A stretch of 36,000 bases of DNA from Mesostigma viride (Eukaryota > Streptophyta > Mesostigmatophyceae > Mesostigmatales > Mesostigmataceae), in NCBI GenBank assembly GCA_009746045.1, contig RPFO01000022.1, positions 2,232,680-2,268,679 on the forward strand, read 5' to 3'. The translations under genes were made by a program, and so were the position numbers. The notes under the pieces were generated by a model. That model ran no database searches and was not told the DNA's origin. It saw only the letters and a program-made list of their open reading frames with translations. Below, piece after piece: positions 1-9,334 of this stretch. Numbering within the stretch: the first letter of the stretch is position 1; each line of letters opens with the position of its first letter.

Positions 1-1338
1 TGTTAATTCGACATCTGGTGGATGAATTTCACCTTGGCCCGAACTGCCTGCTCCGGATAGTCAACTGCACCAGCGGTAAGTAGCACGCGACAGTGTTCTT
101 TTTTTTTCTAGTGTGCAGTTTGTAAACTTTGTCATATATGCAAGAGACAAATTTTTGTTACATACTTGTTGATTGATTATTGATTGTGCGTTTCGTTGAT
201 ATTGTGTCGTCCTTTGTGACCTTTTTTATTATGTGCAGGGAAAGCTCATACCCCTGCTGTTCGAGCAAGGCTGCAACAACTGGGCCTTAATCAGGAGCTC
301 TGGGTTACCACGGAAGAGGTGGAGAAAGTGGCGAAAAACGGTGTCCGGACAATAAGCATTAAAAAAAACTCTCGCCATCCACCATGTCAACTCACGTCGG
401 AGGAGAAAGCGGCCACCCGTGGTATGTCTGTGGATGTGTATATGCTTTTTTATTGGAATTGGTTTGGATGTTGTTTGTTGGTATTTTATATAAAGTGTTT
501 CATGTTGTCATCTGCCAAGATTGCTTAATTGCTGTGTTGGTCCATAGATCCCATGACGTAGTCCACTGTCATTAGAGATTTCTGTGTACCACATCAAACC
601 AAGTGCCCTTGTTAGGGTAAACATGTTGCTTGTAAGACTTCCTTTCATTTTTTCAATAACTATTTGTGGGGTTAGTGTCAGGATTTGCCGGAGCATTTGG
701 GCTGACAGTGTTTGGCCACTCTGAGAATTCGCCTCTGACATAATTTTCTAATCAAATTGTCAATGTGATTGTTTACATCTGTGTATCATACCATGTTTCT
801 GTTGAATGCAGAGGTGGAAAAGGCGTTCGACCGCCTCCCAGACTATGTGCCTGGGCGATACCACGGACTAGCCGCTGACGGGAAAAGCGATGAGACGATG
901 AAAACAAGTGACAAGAACAAGTACATGTGCATGTCTGTTGTTGCCGGTCGTGTTGCGCAATCGTTTGCATCCGGATATGCCCGCGCGGCATTTGTCCAGC
1001 TGTCTGTGGCCTTTAATGCTGTATTTTCAGCAAGGTGTCTCACTCAATCGCAGTTGGTCGAAGTGGGCGAAATGATGGTGCGTGCGGTGGTAGCATTAGA
1101 GTGTGTTATGCCAGCGTCAGAAATGTCAAGATCAGTCCATGCTGCATCTCACTTGGCGGAACAGATCCGGTATGCTGGCCTGCCTGATGGCAGGAGCATG
1201 ACATGGGGTGAGCGCCAGATGGCGGTGATTACTTCTGGGCCATTGTCAAACAAGAACGTGGAATGCTCCATGGGAAACTTCTTCATGGACTTCGAGGCAT
1301 TAAACTTCCTGAGCTACTTCACGCGCCAGACTGTGTGG
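1..1338 (+). CDS. CACTA (En/Spm) TNP2-like transposase, exons 1-3 (5' end outside window)
   Basis: Three exons fit with consistent phase: 1-75 (read from base 3, donor GTAAGT), 239-421 (acceptor TGCAG, donor GTATGT) and 812-1338 (acceptor TGCAG, donor GTAAGT). The joined frame has no stop. The third exon resembles the DUF4218 region that follows the catalytic domain in plant CACTA TNP2 transposases: a block around FNAVF, a QLVEVGE stretch, then an acidic LE...P segment, a conserved HL pair (HAASHLAEQI), a GERQM arginine-glutamate motif and an N...E..NF tail. TNP2 binds element ends and cuts and joins DNA in the nucleus. The catalytic part would lie left of the window. The next exon fits at 10902, after an intron swollen by a retrotransposon. 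Family assignment is by recalled pattern, not a search; a KDZ-type transposase is the main alternative. Confidence 0.6.
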
Positions 1339-1491
1339 GTAAGTTTTTAAAGGGGAGGGTCCCATGGAAATGTATCAAAACTGAAGCCCCCTAATAACTA
1401 CAGAAATGCAAATGACAACCACTGAATGATGTTTGGGGACCATAAACATGATGTTTGGGCATGCATACCACCACTTGTTGGGGGTACTACC
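1339..1491. other. Intron sequence left of the retrotransposon
   Basis: Starts with the GTAAGT donor at 1339 and runs to the target duplication at 1487. No other signal seen. Confidence 0.4.
1487..1491. repeat. Target-site duplication, left copy (CTACC)
   Basis: CTACC abuts the 3' LTR end; the same five bases follow the 5' LTR at 8991-8995. Five-base duplications are normal for retroviral-type integrases and fix the element ends. Confidence 0.85.
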
Positions 1492-1857
1492 AGTTATGGG
1501 CACACAAAGCTTGGAATGCTTGGGCACTGCCAAATGGCGTGTGTGTGTGAACGACGAGACACCTTGGCATTAGGATAATGTGGCACATATACTGCTGGCC
1601 AGCCGTCAACGATGGCTGGCCAGACTTTGCGTGTTACTGATCCTGGACGGACTAACCTATCAGTTACAACCTGATCTAGTCAGTCCTAACATGACAACTA
1701 CAGTCCCGGTACTGAGGTACCGGCTCATCACATACTGAGTACAGCCACGTGTCCATGCCACGACTGTTCTAGTCCAGCACCGTCCCAGTACCCAATTGGG
1801 CGCCGGCGGTGCTGGCACGTGTCCACTTAGGCTACAGGCGGGAGACTTAGACTAACT
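1492..1857 (-). repeat. 3' LTR of the retrotransposon
   Basis: 366 bp, aligned base for base with 8610-8990 apart from a 12-bp and a 4-bp gap, one altered tract near the outer end (ATGGGCAC versus ATGCAAC) and a G/A change. The shared stem-loop is at 1595-1623. It would supply the poly(A) site. Confidence 0.88.
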
Positions 1858-1865
1858 CCCACTTT
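1858..1865 (-). other. Polypurine tract for plus-strand priming
   Basis: On the element strand this reads AAAGTGGG and directly abuts the first base of the 3' LTR, the expected place for the RNase H-resistant primer. Confidence 0.6.
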
Positions 1866-2239
1866 AAGTTTTCTTTGGGTTGCAACAGAAACACACATAG
1901 CCATCCAATGGATGCAGCCATTCCCAATGCCTTAAAAACTGTCAGATAACCTACTAGGACCCAAAGGTCACCTCACACATGTACAAGAGATGCATTAAAA
2001 AGGCCCCATGTCTCAAGCATGGTTTCTTAACTGAGTGAGATGGGTGCTCCAGGCCCCAGCATGTCATGGTCATCCAAACAAGTGTCTCACAAAATTTTAT
2101 TCAAGAAATAACACATTCATCATGTCCCAACTTTCTAGACCAGTGCTTCTCACTGTCAGAAAACTACCCAGCTGCCACTGCAGCCTTTCAGCTGCAGTAT
2201 TAGGCAGGGGGTCATGGGCTAACATGTACAATGTGCCAG

Positions 2240-5200
2240 TCACTTCAGACTGTAACCAGGGTTCATCAACCCATACAAGACCTGGTATTGTGGTCCTGCT
2301 GCTTGTGGCACCTTGGTCAGTGCATCTGCAGCATTGTCTTTGTCCCTGACGTGGGCTTTAGACTCCAGGTACTTGCATTCCTGTTTTAGCACAATCCAAT
2401 CCAGGTCCGAGTGTACAGCCAAAGGATTGGCAAGGAAAGAGATGATAGATTGAGAGTCAGTCAGCAAATGTGCTTTCACTCCTGCAGAGCTACCAGCCTG
2501 GTGTTGAAGCCAGACCAGCAAGTGATTGAGATACCTTGCATGCAAGACAGAAGATACCACAGCCCTGCATTCAGCTACATTGCTACTCACAGCTTTCCTC
2601 TTGTGCAATCTACTGAACCAGGAGACTAGTGACTTCTTCCCACCTTGGTTATGCAGGAAAAACAATCCAGCCTCTCTGGCTTGAACCTTGGTAACTACCC
2701 TGGACTCCATTGAACTATCCATCATGCACGTGATGTGAATGGGAGTAAACAGGTCCAGTGAGTGAAGCATCAAAGGTGGACCATCATGCAACAACTGCTT
2801 GATTGCCCGTGCTCCTACCTCCTGTAGTACCTCATCATCTACCCTGCTCACAAAAGCCAGGTGGGGTGCACATGTAGCACATAGCCAACCAAGCTTGCCT
2901 CTAATGGTAGGGCACATGTCAGGGGTGATGTGAACAGGCAGGACATCCAGACAAGACTTAATGTATTCAGCAGAGGCCTGCATGGAACAAACCCAGCTGC
3001 CCTGCTGCTGCAGCAACTCAAGCATCATGCCACAGAACTTGACTGGCTCCTTGCCCAGCTCTAGCTGCTTGCCAATCTCAAAACTGGCAGACACCTGAGC
3101 TATGAAAGCATCCACTGCAGCTCTAGGACCTGAGATTAACTGATCATCCCCATGCCAGACAAACATCATCATTCCATCAGGGTGTGGGATGACAAACAGG
3201 CAAGGGTCAATGTCATCATAGGTGGCCCCTAGCTTCATGAATACCTCCTGTGCAGACAGCCTAAAAATTTTTGGAGCTGACTGCAACCCTTCAACCCCCA
3301 GGTTTGGCCTCAACAAGGGTTGAACAATATCCCTGTGCCACACCTTAGGAGTATTCACCACGTATACCTGACCTCTCCAGACCTGCTGTGCTATGGCAGG
3401 GTCCCCCTTTAGAAAGGCTCTTTTGATATCTGTGGCTTTACACACATAATCCTTCCCTGTATTAAGCTGATGCAAAAACAAGGAAAGCAACACCTTGAGA
3501 GACGTTTGCTGAATACCAGGAGTATAAAGCTCAGCCTCTGTCAGCTCTGTAGAGCCCCTGAACTCAGTAACACATGGCCTAGCATGGAAAATGGGTGGTC
3601 CCCCATCAGCCTGAGGTTTATGCTTGCACACAAACTTTAACCTTAGCTTCTTGGCTCCAGCTGGCATAGCATCAAGAGGAGTCACAGGTGGTGTGTGTGT
3701 GGGACTACGTGCATCTGGAACAACCCACTCCTCCCTGGCTTTGGTAAAAGCCTCAAGCCACTTAAGAAACCCAATCTGCGTCTGGCAGTCCCGTACAATA
3801 TCATCATAGGACAGGGGAGACATGGATGCAACATCCCATCTACCAAGCCCAAACGCTGAAGGGTGTAGCTTTTGAGAGTGTATGAGGTCCTCCACACACG
3901 GTTCCTGACCTGGGAGGTACTTGGGCTTAACTGCATTGATGGCAGCATCCAACCCAGTGCTAATCTGGCTCAAAGGGATTTTAAAATGATCTAGAGGCAC
4001 CTGTCCTACCCCTGCCACACTCAACCTCCCAGCTGAGATGACAACACCAGGGTAAGATACAAAAGGTTCCCCTAACAGGGCATTCCCTGAGTAGCCCTCA
4101 ACCACCTGAAATGGAGTGGGCATACCCAAGATTTGAATGCTCACCTGACCTTTGACCTGCATTTTGGTTTTGCCTGAAAAATCTGACACTCTAGCCCATG
4201 GTGAGGCCTTCATTTTCAGACCAGATACAGCTTCTGCACTGATGATACTCACCTGTGCTTGGGTGTCTACAGCCAAAATACTAGGATCTTGACCTGCATC
4301 CCCTACAGCATTGACCTGTGCTGTACCTGTTGCCACAACTGCTTTAGTGTTGTGTGCCTTGTGCAAGGCCTTAAGAATCTCAGCAAATGACTTCCTGGGA
4401 ACGACAGGATCTGCTCTATTTTGTGACTCCTCCAGGTGTGAGGGAGGTGCTACCTGCTGCTCACCCTGTGCACCGTCCTCCTGCCCAGGTGGACTATTGG
4501 GTTGTAGTGGGGCTGCACTACTGAGGAACACAGGAGCTTCTACTGTGGTACTAGTGCTTGCATCAATGACGTCCTTAGCCAATTCATTGGGTGAGATCAA
4601 TCCACCAGACTCCTGCTCTGAATCCATGTCCAAGAATTCTACCCCTGACACGTCTGCCAGTGGTGGGTAATAAAGCTTGAGTCTATGCTTGCTGACCACA
4701 CGCTCTCTGTCATGTTGTATAGTGACTGCAGTCCCTTCTTCATGAATTTTGGTGACTACAGCTGGACCGTGCCATCTGGCAGAGTGTGCTCTTCCTCTGT
4801 CACCCTCTCTGAAAAACAACACATGGTCCCCCACTTCAAACACAGGCCTGGCATTATTTTTGTCTTTCTTTGCCAGCAACTTGGCTAAGTGCTGCCTTTG
4901 TGTGTTGTAGTGAGTGTGTACCTCTGAAGCATAGCTGCCTGACTGAAGGCCAGTTGGGGTGATTTCCCCAAAAGGTGAGGACATTATTGGTTTGGCGTTT
5001 AGCTGGGTAGTCACCCCTGCTGCCCAAGATGCCCTGTCAGCATAGCTACCAGAGTCAGCCAACCTGGATGGCATTTTTCTTATCACATCCCTGATGGCTC
5101 TCATGGTACGTTCTACCAACCCCTGACGTTCATGATCTTGAGCCCCAGACACTTCTATCTTGGGCAGGTCATTCCTGTCCTGGATGCAGAGAAACTGCTG

Positions 5201-5866
5201 ATCCAGCATTACTTTTTCAATGGGGTGAAAACGTGCCAAGGCTATCTGTAAAGCTCTGTGCAGCTGCTCTTTATCCATCCCAGGCAGGGGCTCCACTACC
5301 ACAAACCTTGACCAGGCATCCTTTATGACTAGGTAGTATACCGTGTCCTTCACCACGTGTATAACATCCCCAACCAGTTTGCCTCTAGCCAGTGGTGGTG
5401 TGGCCACATGCCATTTTCTGGGCTTAGGAGCATATAGCTGACATTGCTCACAGTGCTTACGTACGTGCCTGCACATCTGTTCCAGATCATGGCCTTGTAT
5501 TTTATTGGCTAGCCTTTCAGCCACAGCCTCATGGCCCATAACCTTGTGCAGTTGCTCTGCTAGAGCACCATACGTGATTACCTTTTCTGCTGCTGCACTA
5601 AGGGAAGCTATGGTGGGGTCACGCATCATGTGTGACAGTGTCATGTCATATGCCACTTCCCAATCCACATCATCACACTCAGGCAACACTTGGCAGACAG
5701 AAGGTAACAGGAAACCATTTGTGAAAAATGGTGAGGGTAGCTTACAGGTCCCTGGTCTGCCGCCCCCGCGCGGTTGTAGCGCCCTGGCGTGGTCTTGTTG
5801 TGCCTGGGTGCCGTGCAGCGCGCTCCTGCTGCAATGGGGTGACGTGTTTTCCAGCATCCAGGACAA
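2240..5866 (-). CDS. pol: Pol polyprotein: integrase, retropepsin-like domain, copia-type RT, RNase H
   Basis: The frame is open for about 1208 residues and ends in TAA/TAG-type stop at 2240. Rough residue positions: HHCC zinc site H107, H112, C139, C142; integrase core D167, D222, E252 (D-to-E spacing 29, shorter than the usual 35); a VGDHVLF...WHGPAVV module at 345-371 like the GPY/F end of other integrases; a retropepsin-like stretch at 529-615 (VDTQA at 533-537, NALLG at 595-599); RT motif A ATDIKRAFLKG at 811-821 and motif C WHGDD at 904-908; RNase H D1050, E1099, D1137 and a DNAADALTK end. RT and RNase H are copia-like. The protease-like domain lies after integrase, not before it. The active-site DTQA has Gln where DTGA/DSGA is normal. 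The frame has no ATG at 5866, so it is presumably expressed as a gag fusion by frameshift or splicing. Confidence 0.88.
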   Translation of the reverse strand: MSWMLENTSPHCSRSALHGTQAQQDHARALQPRGGGRPGTCKLPSPFFTNGFLLPSVCQVLPECDDVDWEVAYDMTLSHMMRDPTIASLSAAAEKVITYGALAEQLHKVMGHEAVAERLANKIQGHDLEQMCRHVRKHCEQCQLYAPKPRKWHVATPPLARGKLVGDVIHVVKDTVYYLVIKDAWSRFVVVEPLPGMDKEQLHRALQIALARFHPIEKVMLDQQFLCIQDRNDLPKIEVSGAQDHERQGLVERTMRAIRDVIRKMPSRLADSGSYADRASWAAGVTTQLNAKPIMSSPFGEITPTGLQSGSYASEVHTHYNTQRQHLAKLLAKKDKNNARPVFEVGDHVLFFREGDRGRAHSARWHGPAVVTKIHEEGTAVTIQHDRERVVSKHRLKLYYPPLADVSGVEFLDMDSEQESGGLISPNELAKDVIDASTSTTVEAPVFLSSAAPLQPNSPPGQEDGAQGEQQVAPPSHLEESQNRADPVVPRKSFAEILKALHKAHNTKAVVATGTAQVNAVGDAGQDPSILAVDTQAQVSIISAEAVSGLKMKASPWARVSDFSGKTKMQVKGQVSIQILGMPTPFQVVEGYSGNALLGEPFVSYPGVVISAGRLSVAGVGQVPLDHFKIPLSQISTGLDAAINAVKPKYLPGQEPCVEDLIHSQKLHPSAFGLGRWDVASMSPLSYDDIVRDCQTQIGFLKWLEAFTKAREEWVVPDARSPTHTPPVTPLDAMPAGAKKLRLKFVCKHKPQADGGPPIFHARPCVTEFRGSTELTEAELYTPGIQQTSLKVLLSLFLHQLNTGKDYVCKATDIKRAFLKGDPAIAQQVWRGQVYVVNTPKVWHRDIVQPLLRPNLGVEGLQSAPKIFRLSAQEVFMKLGATYDDIDPCLFVIPHPDGMMMFVWHGDDQLISGPRAAVDAFIAQVSASFEIGKQLELGKEPVKFCGMMLELLQQQGSWVCSMQASAEYIKSCLDVLPVHITPDMCPTIRGKLGWLCATCAPHLAFVSRVDDEVLQEVGARAIKQLLHDGPPLMLHSLDLFTPIHITCMMDSSMESRVVTKVQAREAGLFFLHNQGGKKSLVSWFSRLHKRKAVSSNVAECRAVVSSVLHARYLNHLLVWLQHQAGSSAGVKAHLLTDSQSIISFLANPLAVHSDLDWIVLKQECKYLESKAHVRDKDNAADALTKVPQAAGPQYQVLYGLMNPGYSLK

Positions 5867-5879
5867 ACATCAACGTCAG

Positions 5880-6847
5880 AACCATAGTCGGGTTTGCCTT
5901 TCCAGCAGTCATCTTTTAGGTGCCCCTTACAAAGGCACCTAGTGCAATGCTTGGTGGGGTCATGAGGCAACCTCTTGTCCCCCCCTGCTGGCTTAGCACC
6001 CCCTGGCTTGCTAGCTCCCCCACTTTGTTTTCTGTTTTTATTGTTATTGTTCTTTCCCCCCCCTTGTTTCCACCTCCCCCACTTTTGTTGTTTTTGTTTT
6101 TATCCCCCCCATTACCGCCTTTACCTGGGCTACCAGCGACTGCATCTGCTTCTTGGAGAGCCCCGTACCTGAGGCTTCCTCCCCCTTTACCTGCTTCACC
6201 TTTCCCTCCTTGGCTGCAGCAGCAAACGGCTCTAGGCATTGCTGCACATAGGCCATTGCCTTCCTGAAGTCCTCCCACTTATCCTTCAGACCTGCCAGGA
6301 TTACTGACAGGGTGGTGGGTCCAGTTCTGCCTTTTGTAGCCATAGGTGTACTAGGTACTTGGCATTGAGCTTCTTCAGCTCCTCATCTCCCTCTATGTAC
6401 ATGACATATTTTTTGTTGTCACTCACATAGTCACGCTTATTGACCTTATAGGCCTCTATCCACTGGAAGCCCTTAAGCACTTCTAAGTGCTCCCCCGTGG
6501 TAACAAGTGCCCTAAGATCAACCATGAACTGCGCCCACAACACATTTTCTGCCACGTCTACCCCGCTGCTGGCACGCTTTTGGTACAATTGTACCAACTG
6601 CTGGATAGGCTTGGCAGATTGATGGATGGGTGTGGACGCACGTAGAGAGGCAAACCAATCACGGACATTGTCGCTAGCATATGCATGTGACAACTTAAAC
6701 AACCACTCCCTAGCTTCGTCCTGGGTGTGGCCCTCTGGCAAACCCGGAAACACTAGCTTGTCCTCTTTCTTTTTTGGATCAAACCTGGGCCTGTTCAAGG
6801 CCATATTGGAGGTTGTGGTCGTTCCTGCTGGTTGTGGCTGCTGCTGC

Positions 6848-6879
<32 letters not shown>

Positions 6880-8507
6880 CCGCTCCCCGCCCTCGTGCCG
6901 TGTTGGTGCAGACTCCTGGGTGCCGTGTCCACCCCGCCCTGGTTGCCCCCCCTCTCCCCGTCATCCTCCCCCTCGTCCCTCTCGTCCCTCCTGCGTTTTT
7001 GCTGTGGCTGGCACGCCTCCTCCGGTGCCCTTCGTTTTGTTGGCTTCAGCGAGGCCACCAGCCTCGCCACCGTGTCTGCTAGGCGGCCATGCTCGCCCGG
7101 GGTGAGCTCCCGCCCCTCGTCCAGCATCTGCTGGGCCAGTTGGAGTTGCCTCCGGATGTCCTCCCGGTGCGACAAGGTCGCTGGACCGGGTTCGCCCCGG
7201 TGCGTCACCCTGGTCCTTGCCGCTGTGCCGTCTCGGTTTGAATGGTATGCGTTGGCTGCGACAAAAATGGTAAGTTGCTCGGTAGAAATGCGTTCATCCG
7301 GCATCAAACCAAATTCAGCTCTTACCGCCTCCCCCATGCATCCCCTCACAGCAGCCTTCTTGATGTTCTTCGACATACGGCGTCGCTGCTTCAGCATACG
7401 CCTCTCCAGGCGACCTACGCTTGCCTCCCAGGCGGCCAGCTTCCTGCGGTACCGCTCCTCGGCTCCCGGCGAGCCGGCCCCTGCAATGGTGCTATCTCCG
7501 CGACCTTCCGGTACTTCCAGCTCTTCAGGTCGCGGGTGAGACGCTCACACCTCACCTTGGTGTGAGACATCTTCACCCGAATCCTGGCCGCGAGCGCCTC
7601 CGCCCTGTCACGCTCCTGCTGCTCACGCAGCTTCCTCTGCGCGATCACGTTCCGCCTCCGCTGCTTCTTCTCCCGCTCCGCCTTGAAGACCGCGAGCCTC
7701 CTCTGCGCCTCCTTCTCTCGCGCCTGCATAGCCGGCGTCATCTCCACCAGGTCGTCCGCTTCGGACGCCGACGGACCCGTCAAAGAATACTCCGACTCCT
7801 GCAGCACCCATCAATCTCCCTCGGGATCGTTGCCGACCGTCGAAGGCGCTGGAAACACGCCAGGTCCGCCCTCCTCACCACGTCATGGGTCGGCGACTCT
7901 GACCTCGGCGACGCTGACCTCCTCATCAATGCCGCGCGGACCTGAGCAGCGTCCTCCATTTGTTGGGCGCGCTCACGTGCGCGCACAGCCAACCTCCGCT
8001 CTTCCGCGGACTCCTGCTCCTGCAGGCTCTGCGCCATTGCAGCATCCGCTGCCACCTGCGCACTGCGCGCCTCGTCAGCCGACGATGGCTGCAGTCCAAA
8101 CAAACCCAGCGAGCTGGTTTCCGACACGCTGCCGGACTCCCCACTCGCCTCCTCCTCCGACTCGGGCCCCGCCCCCGCACCACGTGGTGCATATGGTGGT
8201 CCCCTCGGACGCACCACCGGGGTCGACCCCCGCCCTACGCATCAGGGGAACGCGCACCACGACGTTCTCCACAACGTCACGGTACGTTGGGTCCGCTGCC
8301 TCCATGGCCACATCCTCAGGATGCATGGGATCCTGAGCATCCCTGTTCTCGTAATCCTGGCGCATACTCGCCAATCGAATCCGACGTCCCCGAGTCATCG
8401 GACATCGGGGACGACGAAGACGACTGGTACTTCGTCACCGACGGCGACTCCTCCTCCGAGGAAGTCGCGCCCATCAGGGCCTTTCCCTTGTTGTTCTTGG
8501 GAGCCAT
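5880..8507 (-). pseudogene. gag: gag region, broken into about nine overlapping frames
   Basis: The likely start is the ATG at 8505-8507 (MAPKNNKGKALMG). Coding-quality sequence then moves between frames at about 8390, 8215, 7800, 7400, 6805, 6330, 6110, 6060 and 5870. Segments in order: a Ser/acidic-rich head; a Glu/Arg-rich coiled-coil-like part (8217-7780 and 7807-7415); a charged segment (7397-6795) ending in a Ser/Asn run; a globular gag-like segment (6804-6301); a Lys/Gln helix (6343-6110); a Gly/Asn/Lys-rich linker; and a CCHC zinc knuckle, C-x2-C-x4-H-x4-C (CTRCLCKGHLKDDC), near 5920-5950. Two shifts coincide with G7 and G8 runs (6106-6112, 6056-6063). Gag forms the particle and binds RNA. 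Since pol is intact and the LTRs are nearly identical, the breaks may be assembly indels rather than decay. Confidence 0.7.
6838..6880 (+). repeat. CTG/TTG trinucleotide microsatellite inside gag
   Basis: A 43-bp run of CTG units interrupted by TTG units. On the gag strand it reads CAG/CAA and encodes a Ser/Asn run in the frame used here, Gln in another. Slippage here could itself change the gag frame only if not in multiples of three. Confidence 0.85.
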
Positions 8508-8609
8508 TGGTTCAAAAGATGGGTAAAAAAATGGAATGGGTTTTTGCGAACTGAACGTTTCGCACGCTCGTCGTTCTTTCGTGTGTATGTTTTTGGAGTT
8601 TTTAATGCA

Positions 8610-8990
8610 AGTTATGCAACACAAAGCTTGGAATGCTTGGGCACTGCCAAATGGCGTGTGTGTGTGAACGACGAGACACCTTGGCATTAGGATAATGTGG
8701 CACATATACTGCTGGCCAGCCGTCAACGATGGCTGGCCAGACTTTGCGTAAGTTAAACTAACTTACTGATCCTGGACGGACTAACCTATCAGTTACAACC
8801 TGATCTAGTCAGTCCTAACATGACAACTACAGTCCCGGTACTGAGGTACCGGCTCATCACATACTGAGTACAGCCACGTGTCCATGCCACGACTGTTCTA
8901 GTCCAGCACCGTCCCAGTTACTACCCAATTGGGCGCCGGCGATGCTGGCACGTGTCCACTTAGGCTACAGGCGGGAGACTTAGACTAACT
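8610..8990 (-). repeat. 5' LTR of the retrotransposon
   Basis: 381 bp. It carries the same stem-loop as the other LTR (10-bp arms CTGGCCAGCC / GGCTGGCCAG at 8712-8721 and 8731-8740, 9-nt loop). It also has a second small hairpin (TAAGTTA / TAACTTA, 8749-8765) that the 3' LTR lacks. The LTR should hold the promoter and transcript start of the element; no TATA box is obvious. Confidence 0.88.
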
Positions 8991-8995
8991 CTACC
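8991..8995. repeat. Target-site duplication, right copy (CTACC)
   Basis: Identical to 1487-1491 and directly adjacent to the outer end of the 5' LTR. Confidence 0.85.
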
Positions 8996-9334
8996 CCCAG
9001 CCATACACCGGCTATGAGCTAAAAATAGAAAAAAACGCTGTCCGGGGCACATCTTGCCCAGAACAGTGGGAGAACCAGTTGCATGAAAAAAGTAATACCC
9101 ATATAAAAATGTCATGGGACATGGTTTCTACCTAATTGGATCAACAAAATCAGCACATCCCTTTGAGTTATTAATTTTTGGGCCAAAAATACGCTTTTTT
9201 AGGCGGGGCGTCCCCATACACACTCATAACACATCAATTAGGCCTAAAAAGTAATAGTCAAATTCTGTCATGACCATAGAAGCCACTGTCAAAGTTTGGT
9301 GGCATTCTGAGCTCAGCTGTAGCAGTTATTAATT
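8996..9334. repeat. Diverged 5' part of a dispersed repeat (copy A)
   Basis: From about 9030 the sequence aligns with gaps to 20645-20955 (shared islands such as CCCATATAAAA and GTTATTAATTTT) but is much less similar than the block that follows. No coding potential seen. Confidence 0.5.

Larger units (their letters stand above)
1492..8990 (-). mobile_element. Complete LTR retrotransposon with copia-type RT, inserted in a transposase intron
   Basis: The element is bounded by two near-identical direct repeats (1492-1857 and 8610-8990) and flanked by a perfect 5-bp duplication, CTACC, at 1487-1491 and 8991-8995. It reads on the - strand: 5' LTR, gag region (8507 to about 5880), pol (5866-2240), a purine tract and the 3' LTR. 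LTR termini are AGTTA...TAACT, a perfect 5-bp inverted repeat but not the usual TG...CA. Domains encoded are a CCHC zinc knuckle, HHCC integrase, retropepsin-like domain, copia-type RT and RNase H. LTRs differ by a few substitutions and three short indels, so the insertion is young. I do not recognise a primer-binding site of the usual TGG form. Confidence 0.9.

Noticed and set aside
5920-6267. Very hydrophobic + strand frames (Pro/Leu/Phe-rich)
   Set aside because: Antisense of the Gly/Lys/Asn-rich gag linker; homopolymer runs create the hydrophobic look.
6832-7539. Open + strand frame with a long Leu run over the CTG repeat
   Set aside because: It is antisense to gag. The Leu run is only the translation of the microsatellite, and the rest lacks protein-like composition.
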